Source: Adineta ricciae
Lineage: Eukaryota; Rotifera; Eurotatoria; Adinetida; Adinetidae
DNA: 64,000 nucleotides
NCBI GenBank assembly: GCA_905250025.1
Contig: CAJNOJ010000042.1
Span: forward strand, 310,001 to 374,000
Reading direction: 5' to 3'
The position numbers were made by a program, and so were the translations under genes. Position 1 is the stretch's first letter. The number at the start of each line of letters is the position of its first letter. Shown piece after piece: positions 49,492 through 64,000 of this stretch. Below the pieces are notes generated by a model that was not told the DNA's origin, searched no databases, and saw only the letters and a list, made by a program, of their open reading frames with translations.

Positions 49492-51547
49492 ATGAGTAGA
49501 CCAGAAATCGCCACTGATCTTATGACAAATTTCGCAAATATTCTCCCAAAAATGAACGAAAGCTCATTGTCCTTGTTTGATTACCCATTTGATATATCAG
49601 AGCACCATACGAATCAAAGTACAGGTCACAACCAAGACTCCCAAGATTTAGCAACTATACTTCAGCAATTGTTTACCAAAATGTCCGATAATCATTCGAT
49701 ATTTCATACGTCGTCAAGTTCAAGATTATCACCAGCGACTGGTCTTCTCTCCCTCTCATCATCATCGTCGTTACCTGTTTCATCGAACCATGTAAATACG
49801 TCTTATCTACTTGCCAAAATATCCCTTTGGTTTGTGTTGATTGTTAACCCGATTGTGGTAAGAGAAAAATGTTCTTTTTGTATAAACTTCTAATTCTTGT
49901 CTGTGACAGATCATATTTGGTGTGATTGGAAACCTTCTTGCAACCTACATTTTAATCAAAGGAAATATTGCTAAACTTCCTGTTTCATTTTATACAGTTA
50001 TGCTCAATATCTCGGACACATTAAATTTATTATTACCTGTCTTTATCTTTTGGCTCGATAATTGTTTTAATCGTACACCTGAACGTGGTTACTTTCGAGA
50101 TAAATCCAATTTTCTCTGGTTCGTCTTGACACACCCATAAAGAAGTCTTTCGTTATTGAATAAAACATGTTTTTCTTTTAGCAAAGCATTAATGTGCCCT
50201 GATCAACTATTCGCTGCACTTAGTGCTTGGTATATGTGCGCGATTTCATTCAATCGTTGGCATTCAGTCTGTCGACCGTCGTCGTACTTTTTCCGAACAA
50301 CAACACCGACAACAATATCGAATATGAAAAATACTTTTCCTCCAAAGAATCAGTCCTCCTGTGGATCATCGTTCGTTTCGATGTTAACACAACGTATTTC
50401 TTTCGATTACTGTTTTTCACTAAAACGCAGTCGAAAATACCGTCAACATTTACAAGCATTTCGTCGTATTGGTATTATAACATTAATAGGCATATTATCC
50501 TGTCTTTATCCGATATTTATGCATGAACTTCGGCCTATGATATCAACCAACGGACATGTTGTCGATTTCACACATAAAATTACTCGTACATATGCTGTTG
50601 TATGGAAACGTTGTTATTATAGTCAAAAACACGAATATGTGTATGATATTATTGGAATAATCTTATCAAGTTTCTTACATATTTTACCATTAACATCTGT
50701 TGCCGTTATGAATGTCATGATTATTGTTCGACTAAAAAAGCGTCGACGTTTAATGGCGAGTACATCGAACTCTCTTCGTTCGACAATGTCAAATACGAAA
50801 CAATCAAGTTCGTTGAAAGATCTAAGAAAATGTATTACACATAAAGTTCAATCATCGACGTATAAAAACAGTCAACCAGTTCGCACATCGCAGTCGTTCG
50901 CACAGCATCCATTGTCTAGGCAAACAGATCAGGGAACATCAACAGATTTATCGTTCCAGACGGTCTTACTCAAACAGAGCAAAGCTAATGTTAATTCGAG
51001 ATTCTCTACACCCAGTCGACATCAAGCACGTGATCGTAACATAACAATCATGCTCGTTAGTGTTGCATTATCGTACCTGGTTTTGACATTACCTTATCGA
51101 CTGTTTTGGTCGTATAATGTTTACATAAAACGAATGCATCCGCAAAAACTCAACTCATCGACTTATTTACTAAAAATGCATCACATTGATCACGTACTTC
51201 GAACGATACGTAATATCCATTATGGCACAAACTTCATCTTTTTCATATTTCTTTCAAAGCCATTTCGGCAAAAATTGAAAGAGGTAATCATGGAAAAATT
51301 TTTCCACCAAGCACGAGTGAATCTCGACAAGGATGAGAACACATACACGTTCAATTACACTGTACGTTATACTCCTCCACAAGAATGTCCTGTGAAATTA
51401 GAAAATATCGTTCGGGTAAACGAATATCTTGCCAAGACAAGTTGTAATGAAACACCTAGTCTTATTGACGATGCTCGAATGCAAGAAGATGCGCTCTATT
51501 CGATTGTTAAACTCGAACACGATGATTCGTTTGTTGATCTGAAGTGA
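49492..51547 (+). CDS. 7TM receptor, peptide-GPCR type, with long third intracellular loop
   Basis: Three exons (49492-49857, 49910-50118, 50182-51547) join in frame to about 646 aa. The N-terminus is about 105 aa, with Asn-glycosylation sites (NES, NQS, NHS, NTS). TM1 is split by intron 1 and has the family's GN (IIFGVIGNLLATYIL). Intron 2 uses the donor TG/GTTCGT, which rebuilds the Cys of NFLCKALMCPDQ before TM3, the usual disulphide position. After TM3 comes ISFNRWHSVCRP, in place of DRY. A long Ser/Lys-rich third loop (about 110 aa) and TM6 (LVSVALSYLVLTLPYRLFW) follow. TM7 has TNFIFFIFLSKPFR, degenerate for NPxxY. Likely a neuropeptide receptor; ligand unknown. Confidence 0.8.
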
Positions 51548-51593
51548 TCTTAACTCTTGCTTCTTATTTTATCTTTGTTTTAATTTTATTAAC

Positions 51594-51599
51594 AATAAA
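51594..51599 (+). terminator. Polyadenylation signal AATAAA (GPCR)
   Basis: AATAAA lies 47 nt after the receptor stop, with a second AATAAA a few bases on. Confidence 0.5.
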
Positions 51600-52271
51600 G
51601 CAAATAAACGCTTCTTTCGATATGCACTTACTCTTCTTACAAGGCGACAATATAGTCCTAGCAAAAATGCATTAGGAGGTGTCATCTGTCTTTTATCTCA
51701 ACAATGAATAGTCAGTTAGTGGAATTTTCCATTATTATCATTATGATTACGGAATGGTTAATATGCCCAGCATAGACTTCCTGTCTTTTGAGAAATCACT
51801 AAATGCATCCGTTGTCGAGCTGGATCTTGTTTAGAACATGCCATGTATTGTATGAACTTTGGCAAAGTACTAAAAGCGGTTAGTTGAGAAGTTCACATCT
51901 TCTAATAACGTCCTGTCTATAAAAGACACTATTAACTCGGACATTCATGTAGAAGAAATCATATGGCACGATATCTGATTCTGATGGTGAGCTAATTTTA
52001 AAAAATGATCAAAGGAAATTAAAAATTTTCTTTTTCAAGTTGAAATGCGAACTCGTTAGGCGACTTTTGATCCTATACTTAGCAAAGTGATTATTCAAGC
52101 GGATAGGAATAAGGAAGAAACTCACAAATTGCCTAGTGCTTCCCGTTTCCACAAACAAAGATCGAGAATGGCGTGTTAGACCTAAAACTAGTGTGTACCT
52201 GAAAAATAAAGCGCATTTCTAATTCGAAAAGTAAAAAGGATTTCTTTTGTTATGTTTTTTGACCAAACAAA
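51600..52271. other. Intergenic, no gene seen
   Basis: Sits between two genes on the same strand and probably holds the promoter of the PLAT-repeat gene. Nothing coding was recognised. Confidence 0.45.
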
Positions 52272-55200
52272 ATGATCACAACTAAAGCTGATCGACTTCT
52301 GCGAAGTTTAATTGATGCCGGTCTATCGCTGACGGATTTCATTCTCTTAGCAACGAAGGTTATTCATTTACAGCAAGATTTCCAAACCGGCAATGAAGGT
52401 CGGCGGGAGCGCGATCGTGTCCGTCAGGAAAACCAACGGCGAATGCAATATCAATTTGAAGAACAATTAAAAGAGGAAGAACAACGCCGTTTGAAAGGAT
52501 TGACAAAACTGCGTGATTTAGGTTATGTGATCAACGATGAAATCAATGCGGGCAAGGCCAAAGATGAGAAAGCCAATACAGAACCATTGGTAAACTCATT
52601 CACGAAAGATATGAACGAAATGAAAGAGAAACAACGAGATTGTTGTTTGATATTCAATATTGATTATGATCTTCGTTTGAATCAACAAACACTTGAGAGA
52701 GCGTGTAAAAGAGCCAAACGAAACATTTATGAAGTAAATATTCGTTTTGCTCGAGTACAATAGCAGAATTTGCTTTTATATGGTAGCTCCGTGCGGACCG
52801 ATTCAATCGTCCTGAACATCGATCGATACTATCAGTAGAAACGAATACATTACATAATAAACTGAAAGAATCAATTCGAGAAATCAATCGAATGTTTCTC
52901 GACGATAAACTGCAGAATGATCGACGGCATTTACAAGAGCTACTAACATACATCAATCAATTTCAAGGTGATATTGATTTACTCATGTGTCAAATGCAAG
53001 ACGAACCGAAGGTGAAAGAAACAATTCTGTTTTCTCCGGTTACAACTGATATTCTCGATCGAATGAACCTTAGCCTCTACTACGTCCGTACATTAGCAAA
53101 GAAGATCTCCACTGGCGAATATCTTCACGATAATCTTCAGCCAGAAAACGACAACAACATCATGAATAATCTTCAATCGATTCCAAGCAAAGTTGCGTAC
53201 ATTGTTAAAATAAAAACAAGCGATGATATCAGTTCGTCACTGTCAAACGACACGAATGTATTCGTTCGGTTACATGGTGCACATACAAAATCACCTGACA
53301 TTCGTCTTTTACAATCGATTCACAAACACAAATGGCAATCAGGTCAAATCGATGTATTTAATATCGAATTGAGCTATTTAGGCGAGATCTATGCCATGGA
53401 GATCTGGCATGATGGGGAATACTCGTCATGGAAAGTCGATTGGATCGAAGTTCTTGATGATAGCGGAAATCTTAGCCATTTTCCACTTGATCGACTTTTC
53501 GATAAACATTCCGATGAGAAGAAAACACGTTTTATTCTCCAACGTGATATCGGCCCAGTTAGTCGTTTACCGACGAAATCGAAGAAACAGCCAAAATCTT
53601 ACAAACAAATTGGCTTTTCAACATATACAGTGCAGGTTAAGACAGGCAAACACCCGAATAAAGTGACAGATTCGTTGATATTCATGGAACTTCATGGAGA
53701 AAACGGACAATTCGCAGGTAAAATTCTTGTTTTTAAAAACAGAAAACTCCGAAAATTCGATATTTGTTAAAAGATAATCTCTGCAGTGCGTATTCAGCAT
53801 TCAAGAGTTCGATCTTTGAACCCGATCATTTGGATACATTCTACCTCATTTGGCCACATTTGGGCAAATTGCAATCGTTACATTTATCAATTCAGTCCGA
53901 AGGTCAACAACCAGTATGGTTTTGTGAATATATCATTGTTGAAGACGGTCAAACAGGAGTACAGTACAAGTGAGTCGATGAAAACGTTTGACTAGAGAAT
54001 GAAAGTTATCTTTTTTGTGTAGATTTATTGTTAATCAATCGTTCGATGGTCTGAATTTCGATAATCTCCATTCGAGAAAGCAGTTGACTGTATATCCTGA
54101 AGAGAAAAGTAAATAGAATTTGTTTGTTCACGTTTCATTCCCTAATTGTTTAGGTGAAAAGAGCAAGAAAGAAGGTAAGGAATCGCTGAGCTTTTCGGTA
54201 ACTTGTGCATACTGTTCCATTCAGATAAACCTAGTTATTTTTTGAAATTGAAAACTGGTGATAAAGGTTTAGCAAGTATGTCAAAAATACCAGCGATTAT
54301 GATCAATCTCAAGGGTGAACATGGCAAATCTGATGCATTCACATTGAATTCTTCGGAAAATAAAAGAAAACTATTTCGAGAGAACCACACAGATGAATTT
54401 GTACTTCCATCGACGTTCTATGTCGGTTCGTTGCAAAGTCTGAAACTATCAACAAACGAACATATCAATGAATGGTTTGTTGAAACAATAATTATTCGAG
54501 ATATGAAACAAAAACAGGTAGATCAGCGACTGAAAAGCTGGTATTCGATGGATTAATGAAAGTTTTCAGGATTATCTCTTTCCCATTTATAAATGGATGA
54601 AATCTGATGGCCAAGCAACTAGTTTAACTGCTCATTCAGTCAATGGTTTGGATCAAATTATGATTTCACATCCATCATTCTTTCCAATATTTAGAGCAAA
54701 AGCCAGATTATATTGTCTATATTCGAACAATAACAAGTGAATTAACTGGGCCTGATCGAAATATTAAATTGCACGTCGAAGGAACTAAAGGCAAAGGCAA
54801 TTTTCACTTGACCGATCTTGTTACGATGCATAATAATTTCCAACCGGGACGTAAAGATGAATATTATATTGTCAAAGAGAATTCCTTAGGTGAATTGCAA
54901 TCAATTGAGATTGATGTAACACATCCAAATATAAATAAACTTGGTATTGATTATATTGAAATCAAAGATATGGCAACCAATGAGTTATACAAGTAGATCT
55001 AATGCAATTCTGAAGATTCATGCAGACGTTCCATTTAGATTTATCGTCAATCGTGTGCTTGACTCGAAAAATCCGAGAGTGACTGCAAAATCCGAACGAA
55101 TTTCGCAGTGTAAGATGTCCTATCATCATAAAACTTAGCGATTGCGCCCTTTTCTATTTATAGTCCTGAAGAAATCCTCATCATCTAAAATCAACCATAG

Positions 55201-58200
55201 TCAACTTTCCTTACCCTCTTCTGTCAATAAGAAAAATTTCGGTAGTACAACAAATACTCAAGTAGATCTCAATCGGTTTATTTAGATCAACTAACGACAA
55301 ATATACCACAGGGAGCGAAGCGACCAACTAGTGATATATACTTCAGTTTCCTAGAAAATAAAAACACGAATGTTTGGAGTTTTAGATAATGACTATAAAG
55401 TTTTGATCAAAACTGGTCGTTCAAGTTTAACAGGAATCGATCCCAAAGTTTACTTACAGTTACATGGAGAGAACGGTGTATCGAAAAAGATTCTTCTAAA
55501 GAAATCGAATGAGCATTTATTCAAGAAAAATCAACACGATACGTTTGCTTTAACAATACCTAACGTTGGACATGTAATACGAAACAATTTATGTCCGAAA
55601 TTAATGTTTCCGTTTGTTGCATTTAGTTAAAATCAGCAACACTGTCTGTAGATGGAAAACTGCACAATGAAGTAGATCTCGTGATAGTTTCAGCTTGTAC
55701 ACACTTTTTTTCTGTCTTTCAGTGGTCAATTTCAAAGTTAGAAATCATTCAAGAAAGCCCAGAACAAATCTATCAAGTGGACCTAAACACACACTTAAGT
55801 GACACGAAGAGTGAAGTAACTTTCGATTTCAATCAACGTTCAGACATTCGTGTAAGTTGTTCGATATTCCACTTACGAACTATTTTGAATGGATCTTTGC
55901 ACTTCGAAGGTTTCTCCTAAAGAAAATGTCTATCGAATCAAAATAAAAACTATCAAAAGACATCTCGAAGATCAAAGTACAAAAGTTCAGCTGGAATTGA
56001 TAGATGACCACGGACGATCTGAGACGATTGTTCTCGATGAAACTGATACATTTACTATCGAAACGATGAAAGATCTCGGCAAAGTGTGTTGTCCAATCAG
56101 TTTGTTTCTTGCATCAATATTCATTCCGTAGTTAAAAAATGTCAAACTTTCTTTGATCGGATCGAAGTCGTCGACGAAAGACTTCTATCAGGCAGAATTC
56201 ATTGAAGTATTTCATCCGAAAACAAATCGCACGTACCGGTATGAGTATCAATCACATCGAAATGTTCCATCCGAGTGATTTCTTTCTCCGTAGTGTGGAA
56301 TATACCAAAGACGATTTTCTCAATTCCCAGAAAAATCGTTTCGAACTCATCAATTCAGTCAAATCAATTTCTGACGTGAACTCTCGTGAAGTTGCTCATC
56401 CTCAAGGAACAAGTCTTTCATCGAATAAGACCTTCGTCAAGACTTTTCATTCCGATACCGAGGAAGGTGATTTATCTTTACAGAATAGTACGACTGTCTC
56501 GTCTTTATCTGAACGAATAACGAATGGTTCGGTCCGAAAGATCCGTCCAGGTGATCGAGTGAAGAACATTAAAAAACGACAATCAGTGGAACAAGAAAAA
56601 GAAATCAAAAGAGATGGATTATCCAATCGATCATCAATACGAAAAACTCAACAAACATTAAACGCATTACGCAAAGAAATGATGGAAGACACACAACAAC
56701 AAAGAACATCTATAAAACACGAAACTGATGACCGAAATGGCGCAGTGTCTATTGTTAAAAGTCCGATTTTATCGAATGTGTCCGAACGAAGAGATCCGCT
56801 CAAGCCAAATAAGACTTCTTCCGACATGAATACATCGATGTCAAGACAAAGTACCACAATTTTGGATCATTAAAACATAGTGCCAGCTATTTGTTTGCTT
56901 TCAAGGTGGTCAACAAACGATAACAGCATCGAAAAGTGTACCACCCAATTCTCGAATTTCAAAAGATGATTTCTTGAGACAGAATTTGAACAGTTCAAAG
57001 GAAAACTCATCAACGGCTGAAACGTTTACCACACAACCAAGCTCGAAACCAGAGGCAAATACCACTAAAATTGGCTCTCCATCACACAAAATAGCTAACA
57101 ATTCAGTGAAGGTAACTATCGATAATATTCCTTCGGATTCAAATTTTCAAACAAACACACATGCGATCAGCGCGTAAGAAATTCATTGCCTTTTCTTTTG
57201 TTACTTCATAAGTCAATGTGATTTCCAGTGTCACAATTCACACTATCGCAACGAAATCAGATTCGGATTCTAATGTGACACAACAATCTCATGTCAGCCA
57301 AGAAAGTGAACATTCATTGCAAAGTAAATCATTACTATCACCTGACAGTGCAAAAAAGCCTCGTAAAAATCGTCGACGAGAAGATCGGCATATGTCATCA
57401 TCCGGATCTTTGAGCAACGCAAAAACTGTAGAAAACTCGGCTCCTCATATCAAACCTGACATACCGAATGCTGCACCGGATCAAAAATATCTTTCAAAAG
57501 AAACAAGGTGCGCTTTGGCATATCAGAAAATATTAACGAAATATACATTTACTTTGTTCTCTAGTGATATTCAATATTCTTCTGTACACAAACTCCGATC
57601 TACTATTGGATCACATGCTCAAGAGAAAAGTGTCTCGACGGCTACTACATGCGCTCAACCATTACTGCCAAACAATCGCGTTCCTCAGGAAAATTCGATT
57701 GCAGCCAAAGATCAACTAATGCATAGTCACAACATATCGACGAAACTGAATGACATCGATCATATGAGTACAGTCTACGAAGAATCCGAGCCATCTGCAG
57801 TCAGTGCATCACATACACAAACATTCTCGAAGACCGAAAATGGTATATCGAATACTTCAACTATTAGTTAGTCTTATCGTTTCACTTGGTTTAGATACTA
57901 ACAGTAAAACTATTCACGAATGGCTGAATACAAGTTCAAGTCTATCGTCTACAAATCAGAAGAAAACAAGTTCATCGAAAGAAAGATCTTCATCACTTTC
58001 CATTCATCGTAGAAAATCGATTGACGCAACAACGAAACTAACACCAATCAAATCTAATACCTCGATTGATTACGAGTTCCGAGTTCAGACTAGTAATGAT
58101 TCACCTCAAGATGGCACAAATCAAGCTGTGTTCCTTGAATTAACGAACACTAAAGAGAATTCAATTAAAATTCCTTTGATCAATTCCATGAATAACTCGA

Positions 58201-58444
58201 AACCATTTCAAAAAGGTCAACTTGATATCTTTCATTTAAAAATTCCCAGAGCCTTCCATACTGTAAGTCACCGCAAGTCAATTTCTCAATTCCACCCAAT
58301 CCATTCGATATTTAGATTAAAAAAATCAATCTTTTGCTTTCGAATGCTAATCAAGATCCATTGCATATTCACTATTGTGAACTTCAAGATCGACAAACAA
58401 TGAATACCATTCATTTTCCGATCGAAAAATGGTATATTGATTGA
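52272..58444 (+). CDS. Multi-PLAT/LH2-domain protein with N-terminal coiled coil
   Basis: Twenty-two exons give about 1,692 aa in one frame: 52272-52733, 52787-53717, 53798-53969, 54023-54108, 54154-54174, 54225-54517, 54570-54645, 54695-54992, 55039-55109, 55164-55241, 55286-55330, 55386-55573, 55627-55671, 55723-55851, 55910-56083, 56132-56238, 56294-56850, 56906-57173, 57229-57507, 57565-57866, 57895-58262, 58316-58444. Residues 1-250 are a charged coiled coil. Then come six PLAT repeats, each starting like 'YxVxIKTG' and with a 'GxLxSLxL' strand: AYIVKIKTSDD, YTVQVKTGKHP, YFLKLKTGDKG, YIVYIRTITSE, YKVLIKTGRSS, VYRIKIKTIKR. A long Ser/Thr/Lys-rich linker follows (56.3-58.0 kb), then a seventh repeat (YEFRVQTSNDS) ending at the C-terminus. 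PLAT domains bind lipids or proteins; LOXHD1 is the closest known layout. No lipoxygenase or polycystin part. The ends of exons 7 and 11 are the least certain. Confidence 0.85.
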
Positions 58445-58595
58445 CCATTTGCCCTTGAAAAGAGTCATCTCGATTTGATTTTATTCCATTAGGTTAGGTG
58501 CAAAAAATACGTCTAATGTTGAAATGCTCATTAACAATAATAACAATATCCTATCGCAACTCTTCTTGTAAAATCGAGGTAAAATCTCCGTTTTT

Positions 58596-61314
58596 CTACG
58601 ATGAATTTATACATTGTCGCTTTGTTGGAACTACAATAAAGAGCAATATATTTTGACAGAAAAGAAGTAAGCGACGTCTCTTACTTTCATATTCATCAAC
58701 TTCTGAATAAGATCGTTTTCCGGATGGTGGCTCAAACCATTTTGTCAGCTGGTTGAACGAAAGGAGACGTAAACCGAGCTACACACACCAATTTTTTTAC
58801 AAGAACATCTCCAATAACTATCGTCCTTTACTTACTTGAGCTTCTTGAGTGATGTCATTCCGTTGAAGATTTGTTAAATCTTCGAAAACATCTTTATTCG
58901 AATCAGTTTGCCAAGGCACATGCAAAGTACAGTTATCTACAAACAGTAACTTAGATTATCATTCTCTCGGATACATCCACTCACTTGATAAGATGAGACC
59001 ACCGGAAAGGTATTGTAAAACTCGACGGAAGGCATTGATAGCTGACGGACATTGAGACAAACTCGAATAAATGAGAATCTCTAAAGCCTGTCACAAACAG
59101 ATGTTCATTATAATGAGGGAAAAGCATATGGAAATCTTATACTTCGGACGACAACGACTGCCATCGAGGTGTAGCTGTTGATTTATACCGTAAACAGCGA
59201 ATCAATGCTGATGCGTGTTGACGAACACTGACTTGATTCTAATCAAATAAATATATGATTGTGTGTCGAGAAAAGAAAGTTTATCTCTACTTGAAACCAG
59301 CGTGTCGAATGCAATGAATATAGGACATTTAAGCAGTTGGTTCTTGATAAGAATTCATCCGATTGATCTAAATTTGGTTAAAATGCGATCAAAATATGAA
59401 AAAAAGAATTATTCACCTTCACAAGGTTTTTGTTGAACAGTTAAAGAAGTGAAAGAAATCGAGAGATATAAAATTCTTTCTGTTGAAATCGTATGCAATT
59501 CAATTGTTTCCATATTCGGTTGGTAATCTATTTGAATCTGATCTTTCCATTTCTTCTACAATACGCAAAAAGTGAATGCAAATCAAATGAAAAGTCTCTC
59601 ATACATCGCAGTTATCGAGTAGGACGGTTGCAACTGTTTGTAAAAGATTTCTCGTTGGCCATTGTGCGCAAATGACGACAATATCAAAAAGACGATCGGT
59701 ATTGACGATCAAACTCTTGCCAAGCACGCCGATTCGAGAGACACCCATCAATATAGATTGATTGCTGAATGCAATCGAATGGTTAGATGAAATTCCCAAA
59801 GATCGAAACTTACGTTGCTGTCTCTGCTATCGAAAGACTTGCGTCGCTTGGCATGATGTGAAGTTGCTCAGAACACGCTTTTAGAGCTGATTCAACAGTG
59901 CTGACGAATTGTTCAATGGTTTGAAGCTGAAACGCGGAAATGGAATATTTTTCGTCGTTCGCGATTCGACACTTACTAATTGTGGCGAAGGGACTATTTG
60001 TTTATGTAATTGCATCAAATATTTCGTATCATCATCAAGTTCGTCTTGATTTATCGTATTTGCCGCGTTTTGCATATTCGACTGATCGACAGTGAGAGTA
60101 TTTGAAAGAATAGAATTACTATTTGCAGTTTTTTGCTTTGTACTAGATAATTTATTATTGGAGTTATTATCCACGACAAAATTTGGATTGACTTTCTTCT
60201 AAAAAACAAAGTTTTCAAATCATTTCGAAAGGAAAAAACTTTCTTTCGTTTTGTTACTTTATACGAAAGTCGATGACGTTTTCCTTTCAAATGTACATCC
60301 TTCCCTTTGATATCATTGAACGTACATTCACATAATTTACAATGATATAGGACTGGTTTATTGTTTGCATCGCATGTTGTTTCAATGTATTCTTCACCAA
60401 TTGGTTTATTACTATTTTCTAGTAAGCGAGACAGAGTAATCTGTTGATCAGGAGCTGATGATATCTGAGAACCATTGAGAGTTGATTGGGAAGGATTTGT
60501 TGGCTGCGAGGAATTTAAGATTTGCGGTTCAACAGACGGAATCGTCTTCCCTAATTTACGATGTAATTTCATCGCCTAGATATCAATGAAATGCTAATCA
60601 ATACTAGAGAAACAATGAACAAGTTTTACTTTTTCATGTTTATTTCCTTCCAAGTGTGCTTTGTAGGCATCGGAACTTGTACATGTTATATCACATAATT
60701 CACAGCGAAGAATATTCACACCTGTTTGTTGATTCTGCGTGCTAAGCTCCTTTTTCCTATGTTTCGTTCCTTTTAAATGCGCTTGATATGTTGCATAGCC
60801 ACCGCATGCAATACGGCATGCTTCACAGTAATACATTCGAGAGACATTATCTTTTCCTACACGGCGTGTCGACAGCTGCAGAGATTTTGTCGAAGTTAAA
60901 TCTGCCTGAGAATTATTGACTATCGATGATTCATTGGGATGAGCAAAAGCAGCAAGTGTTTCGACAGTTGACGGAATGATCGGATCGTAGTCTGTAATGA
61001 AAGTATACGGAGAAAAGTCAAGAATGGCATCGACATCTTACGATTGTATGGTGATGAATACATTGGATAGGCACCATAAGTCGATACTGTTGGCTGAAAA
61101 TCGATTGACAAAATTGCGAACCTTTTAACTAGTTGAAAAATCTTACCTGAGGAAACGAACTGGGATAGCCTCGACCGTAGAAATTTGCTGTTTGCTGTTG
61201 TTGCCGAGCTGGTTGAGGGTATACCATAGAGCTACAATTGATAATCAAGCTGAAAACTGTGAAAGGGCCAATATCTTACTTGTGTATTGAATAATTCATC
61301 CCATTGCCTGTCAT
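58596..61314 (-). CDS. ZFR: Zinc finger RNA-binding protein (ZFR) with DZF domain
   Basis: Fourteen exons (61280-61314, 61147-61231, 61042-61093, 60630-60991, 60258-60575, 59977-60198, 59814-59926, 59605-59764, 59417-59555, 59291-59367, 59143-59238, 58985-59087, 58836-58936, 58596-58778) join in frame to about 681 aa. The N-terminus is Gln/Tyr-rich. Three U1-type C2H2 fingers for double-stranded RNA follow: YYCEACRIACGG...HLKGTKH, LRCELCDITCTS...HLEGNKH and YHCKLCECTFND...HLKGKRH, with KLHRKLGKTIPSVEP between the second and third as in human ZFR. The DZF dimerisation domain (nucleotidyltransferase-like fold) begins DDDTKYLMQLH and includes VSRIGVLGKSLIV, WFQNQVSVRQHASALIRCLR, RVLQYLSGGLILS and RNDITQEAQ...LRLLSF. 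ZFR acts with NF90-type partners in splicing and dsRNA handling. It is shorter than human ZFR (1,074 aa), mostly at the N-terminus; the final 20 residues are uncertain. Confidence 0.92.
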
Positions 61315-61679
61315 ATTGAAAAAATTTCGTCCAGTTTTTCAGAGACAAGTATTACCAAATCTCAATCAACGAACTGTTCTGTTCTATATCATTCTTCGAC
61401 CAATCATTTTCCGTCTTGACATCGCGCACCATCTTTAGGCCGAGCTGTTCTGTAGTAGAAACTACACCAAATAGAAAAACATTTGACGACTCGAGGTTTT
61501 TCTTTACTATCTGTCATGGGACGGAATATTAATACCTTGAAAAAAGAACAATCAAATTTCTTTTCTTAATTACACGAACAAATGCATCTATTTTAGAACT
61601 TCACGAATTCATTTCAACTTTCAGCAATTTCTGTTGCTAATGAATAATTAAGTTGCGATAATCGTTCACCAAATCATTT
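61315..61679. promoter_or_regulatory. Shared divergent promoter region, ZFR / ClpX
   Basis: 365 bp lie between the ZFR and ClpX start codons, which face away from each other. No TATA box is clear. Both are housekeeping-type genes, so a bidirectional promoter is likely (inference). A ZFR 5' non-coding exon may also lie here. Confidence 0.45.

Positions 61680-64000
<2,321 letters not shown>

Overview
The window is a stretch of nuclear DNA from a small-genome invertebrate animal, most likely a bdelloid rotifer (inference). The reasons are AT-rich DNA, very short GT-AG introns (mostly about 45-70 nt), a set of plainly animal genes (supervillin, CRTC, pygopus, TIPIN, secernin, ZFR, mitochondrial ClpX, two GPCRs), and one long intronless bacterial-type gene, a GH78 alpha-L-rhamnosidase. 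Rotifers of this group are known for acquired carbohydrate-active enzymes. No rRNA, tRNA or CRISPR was found. Exon coordinates come from reading splice sites and codon phase by eye and may be off by one or two bases.

Layout. 1-1654 (-): coiled-coil protein, cut by the window start. 2136-4167 (+): AT-hook chromatin-type protein built of repeated Lys/Arg-rich exons. 4435-5484 (-): secreted DNase I-like nuclease. 6749-20318 (-): supervillin, about 20 exons, with gelsolin repeats and villin headpiece at 6.7-10 kb and a long disordered N-terminal half with larger introns upstream. 20.3-26.3 kb: gene-poor, with a diverged direct repeat and protein-like relics. 26341-27153 (+): TIPIN. 28032-30532 (-): CRTC coactivator. 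31321-32130 (+): one-membrane-span protein of unknown function. 32659-33381 (+): pygopus. 34014-34798 (+): two odd ORFs, perhaps a broken gene. 35314-38340 (-): GH78 rhamnosidase. 38915-40329 (+): secernin. 41507-42649 (-): 7TM receptor. 44742-45660 (-) and 45737-46540 (+): small uncertain genes or relics. 49492-51547 (+): second 7TM receptor. 52272-58444 (+): a 22-exon protein with a coiled coil, seven PLAT/LH2 domains and a long disordered linker. 58596-61314 (-): ZFR. 61680-64000 (+): ClpX, cut by the window end.

The genes are independently transcribed. Several neighbours are divergent and may share promoters (coiled-coil/AT-hook, CRTC/TM protein, ZFR/ClpX). Functionally the window mixes nuclear regulators (CRTC in cAMP/CREB signalling, pygopus in Wnt signalling, ZFR in RNA binding, TIPIN at the replication fork), cytoskeleton (supervillin), extracellular hydrolases (DNase, rhamnosidase), receptors and mitochondrial proteostasis (ClpX). 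The most unusual items are the PLAT-repeat protein, the apparently acquired rhamnosidase with a changed active-site motif, and the relic-bearing repeat pair at 24-26 kb.
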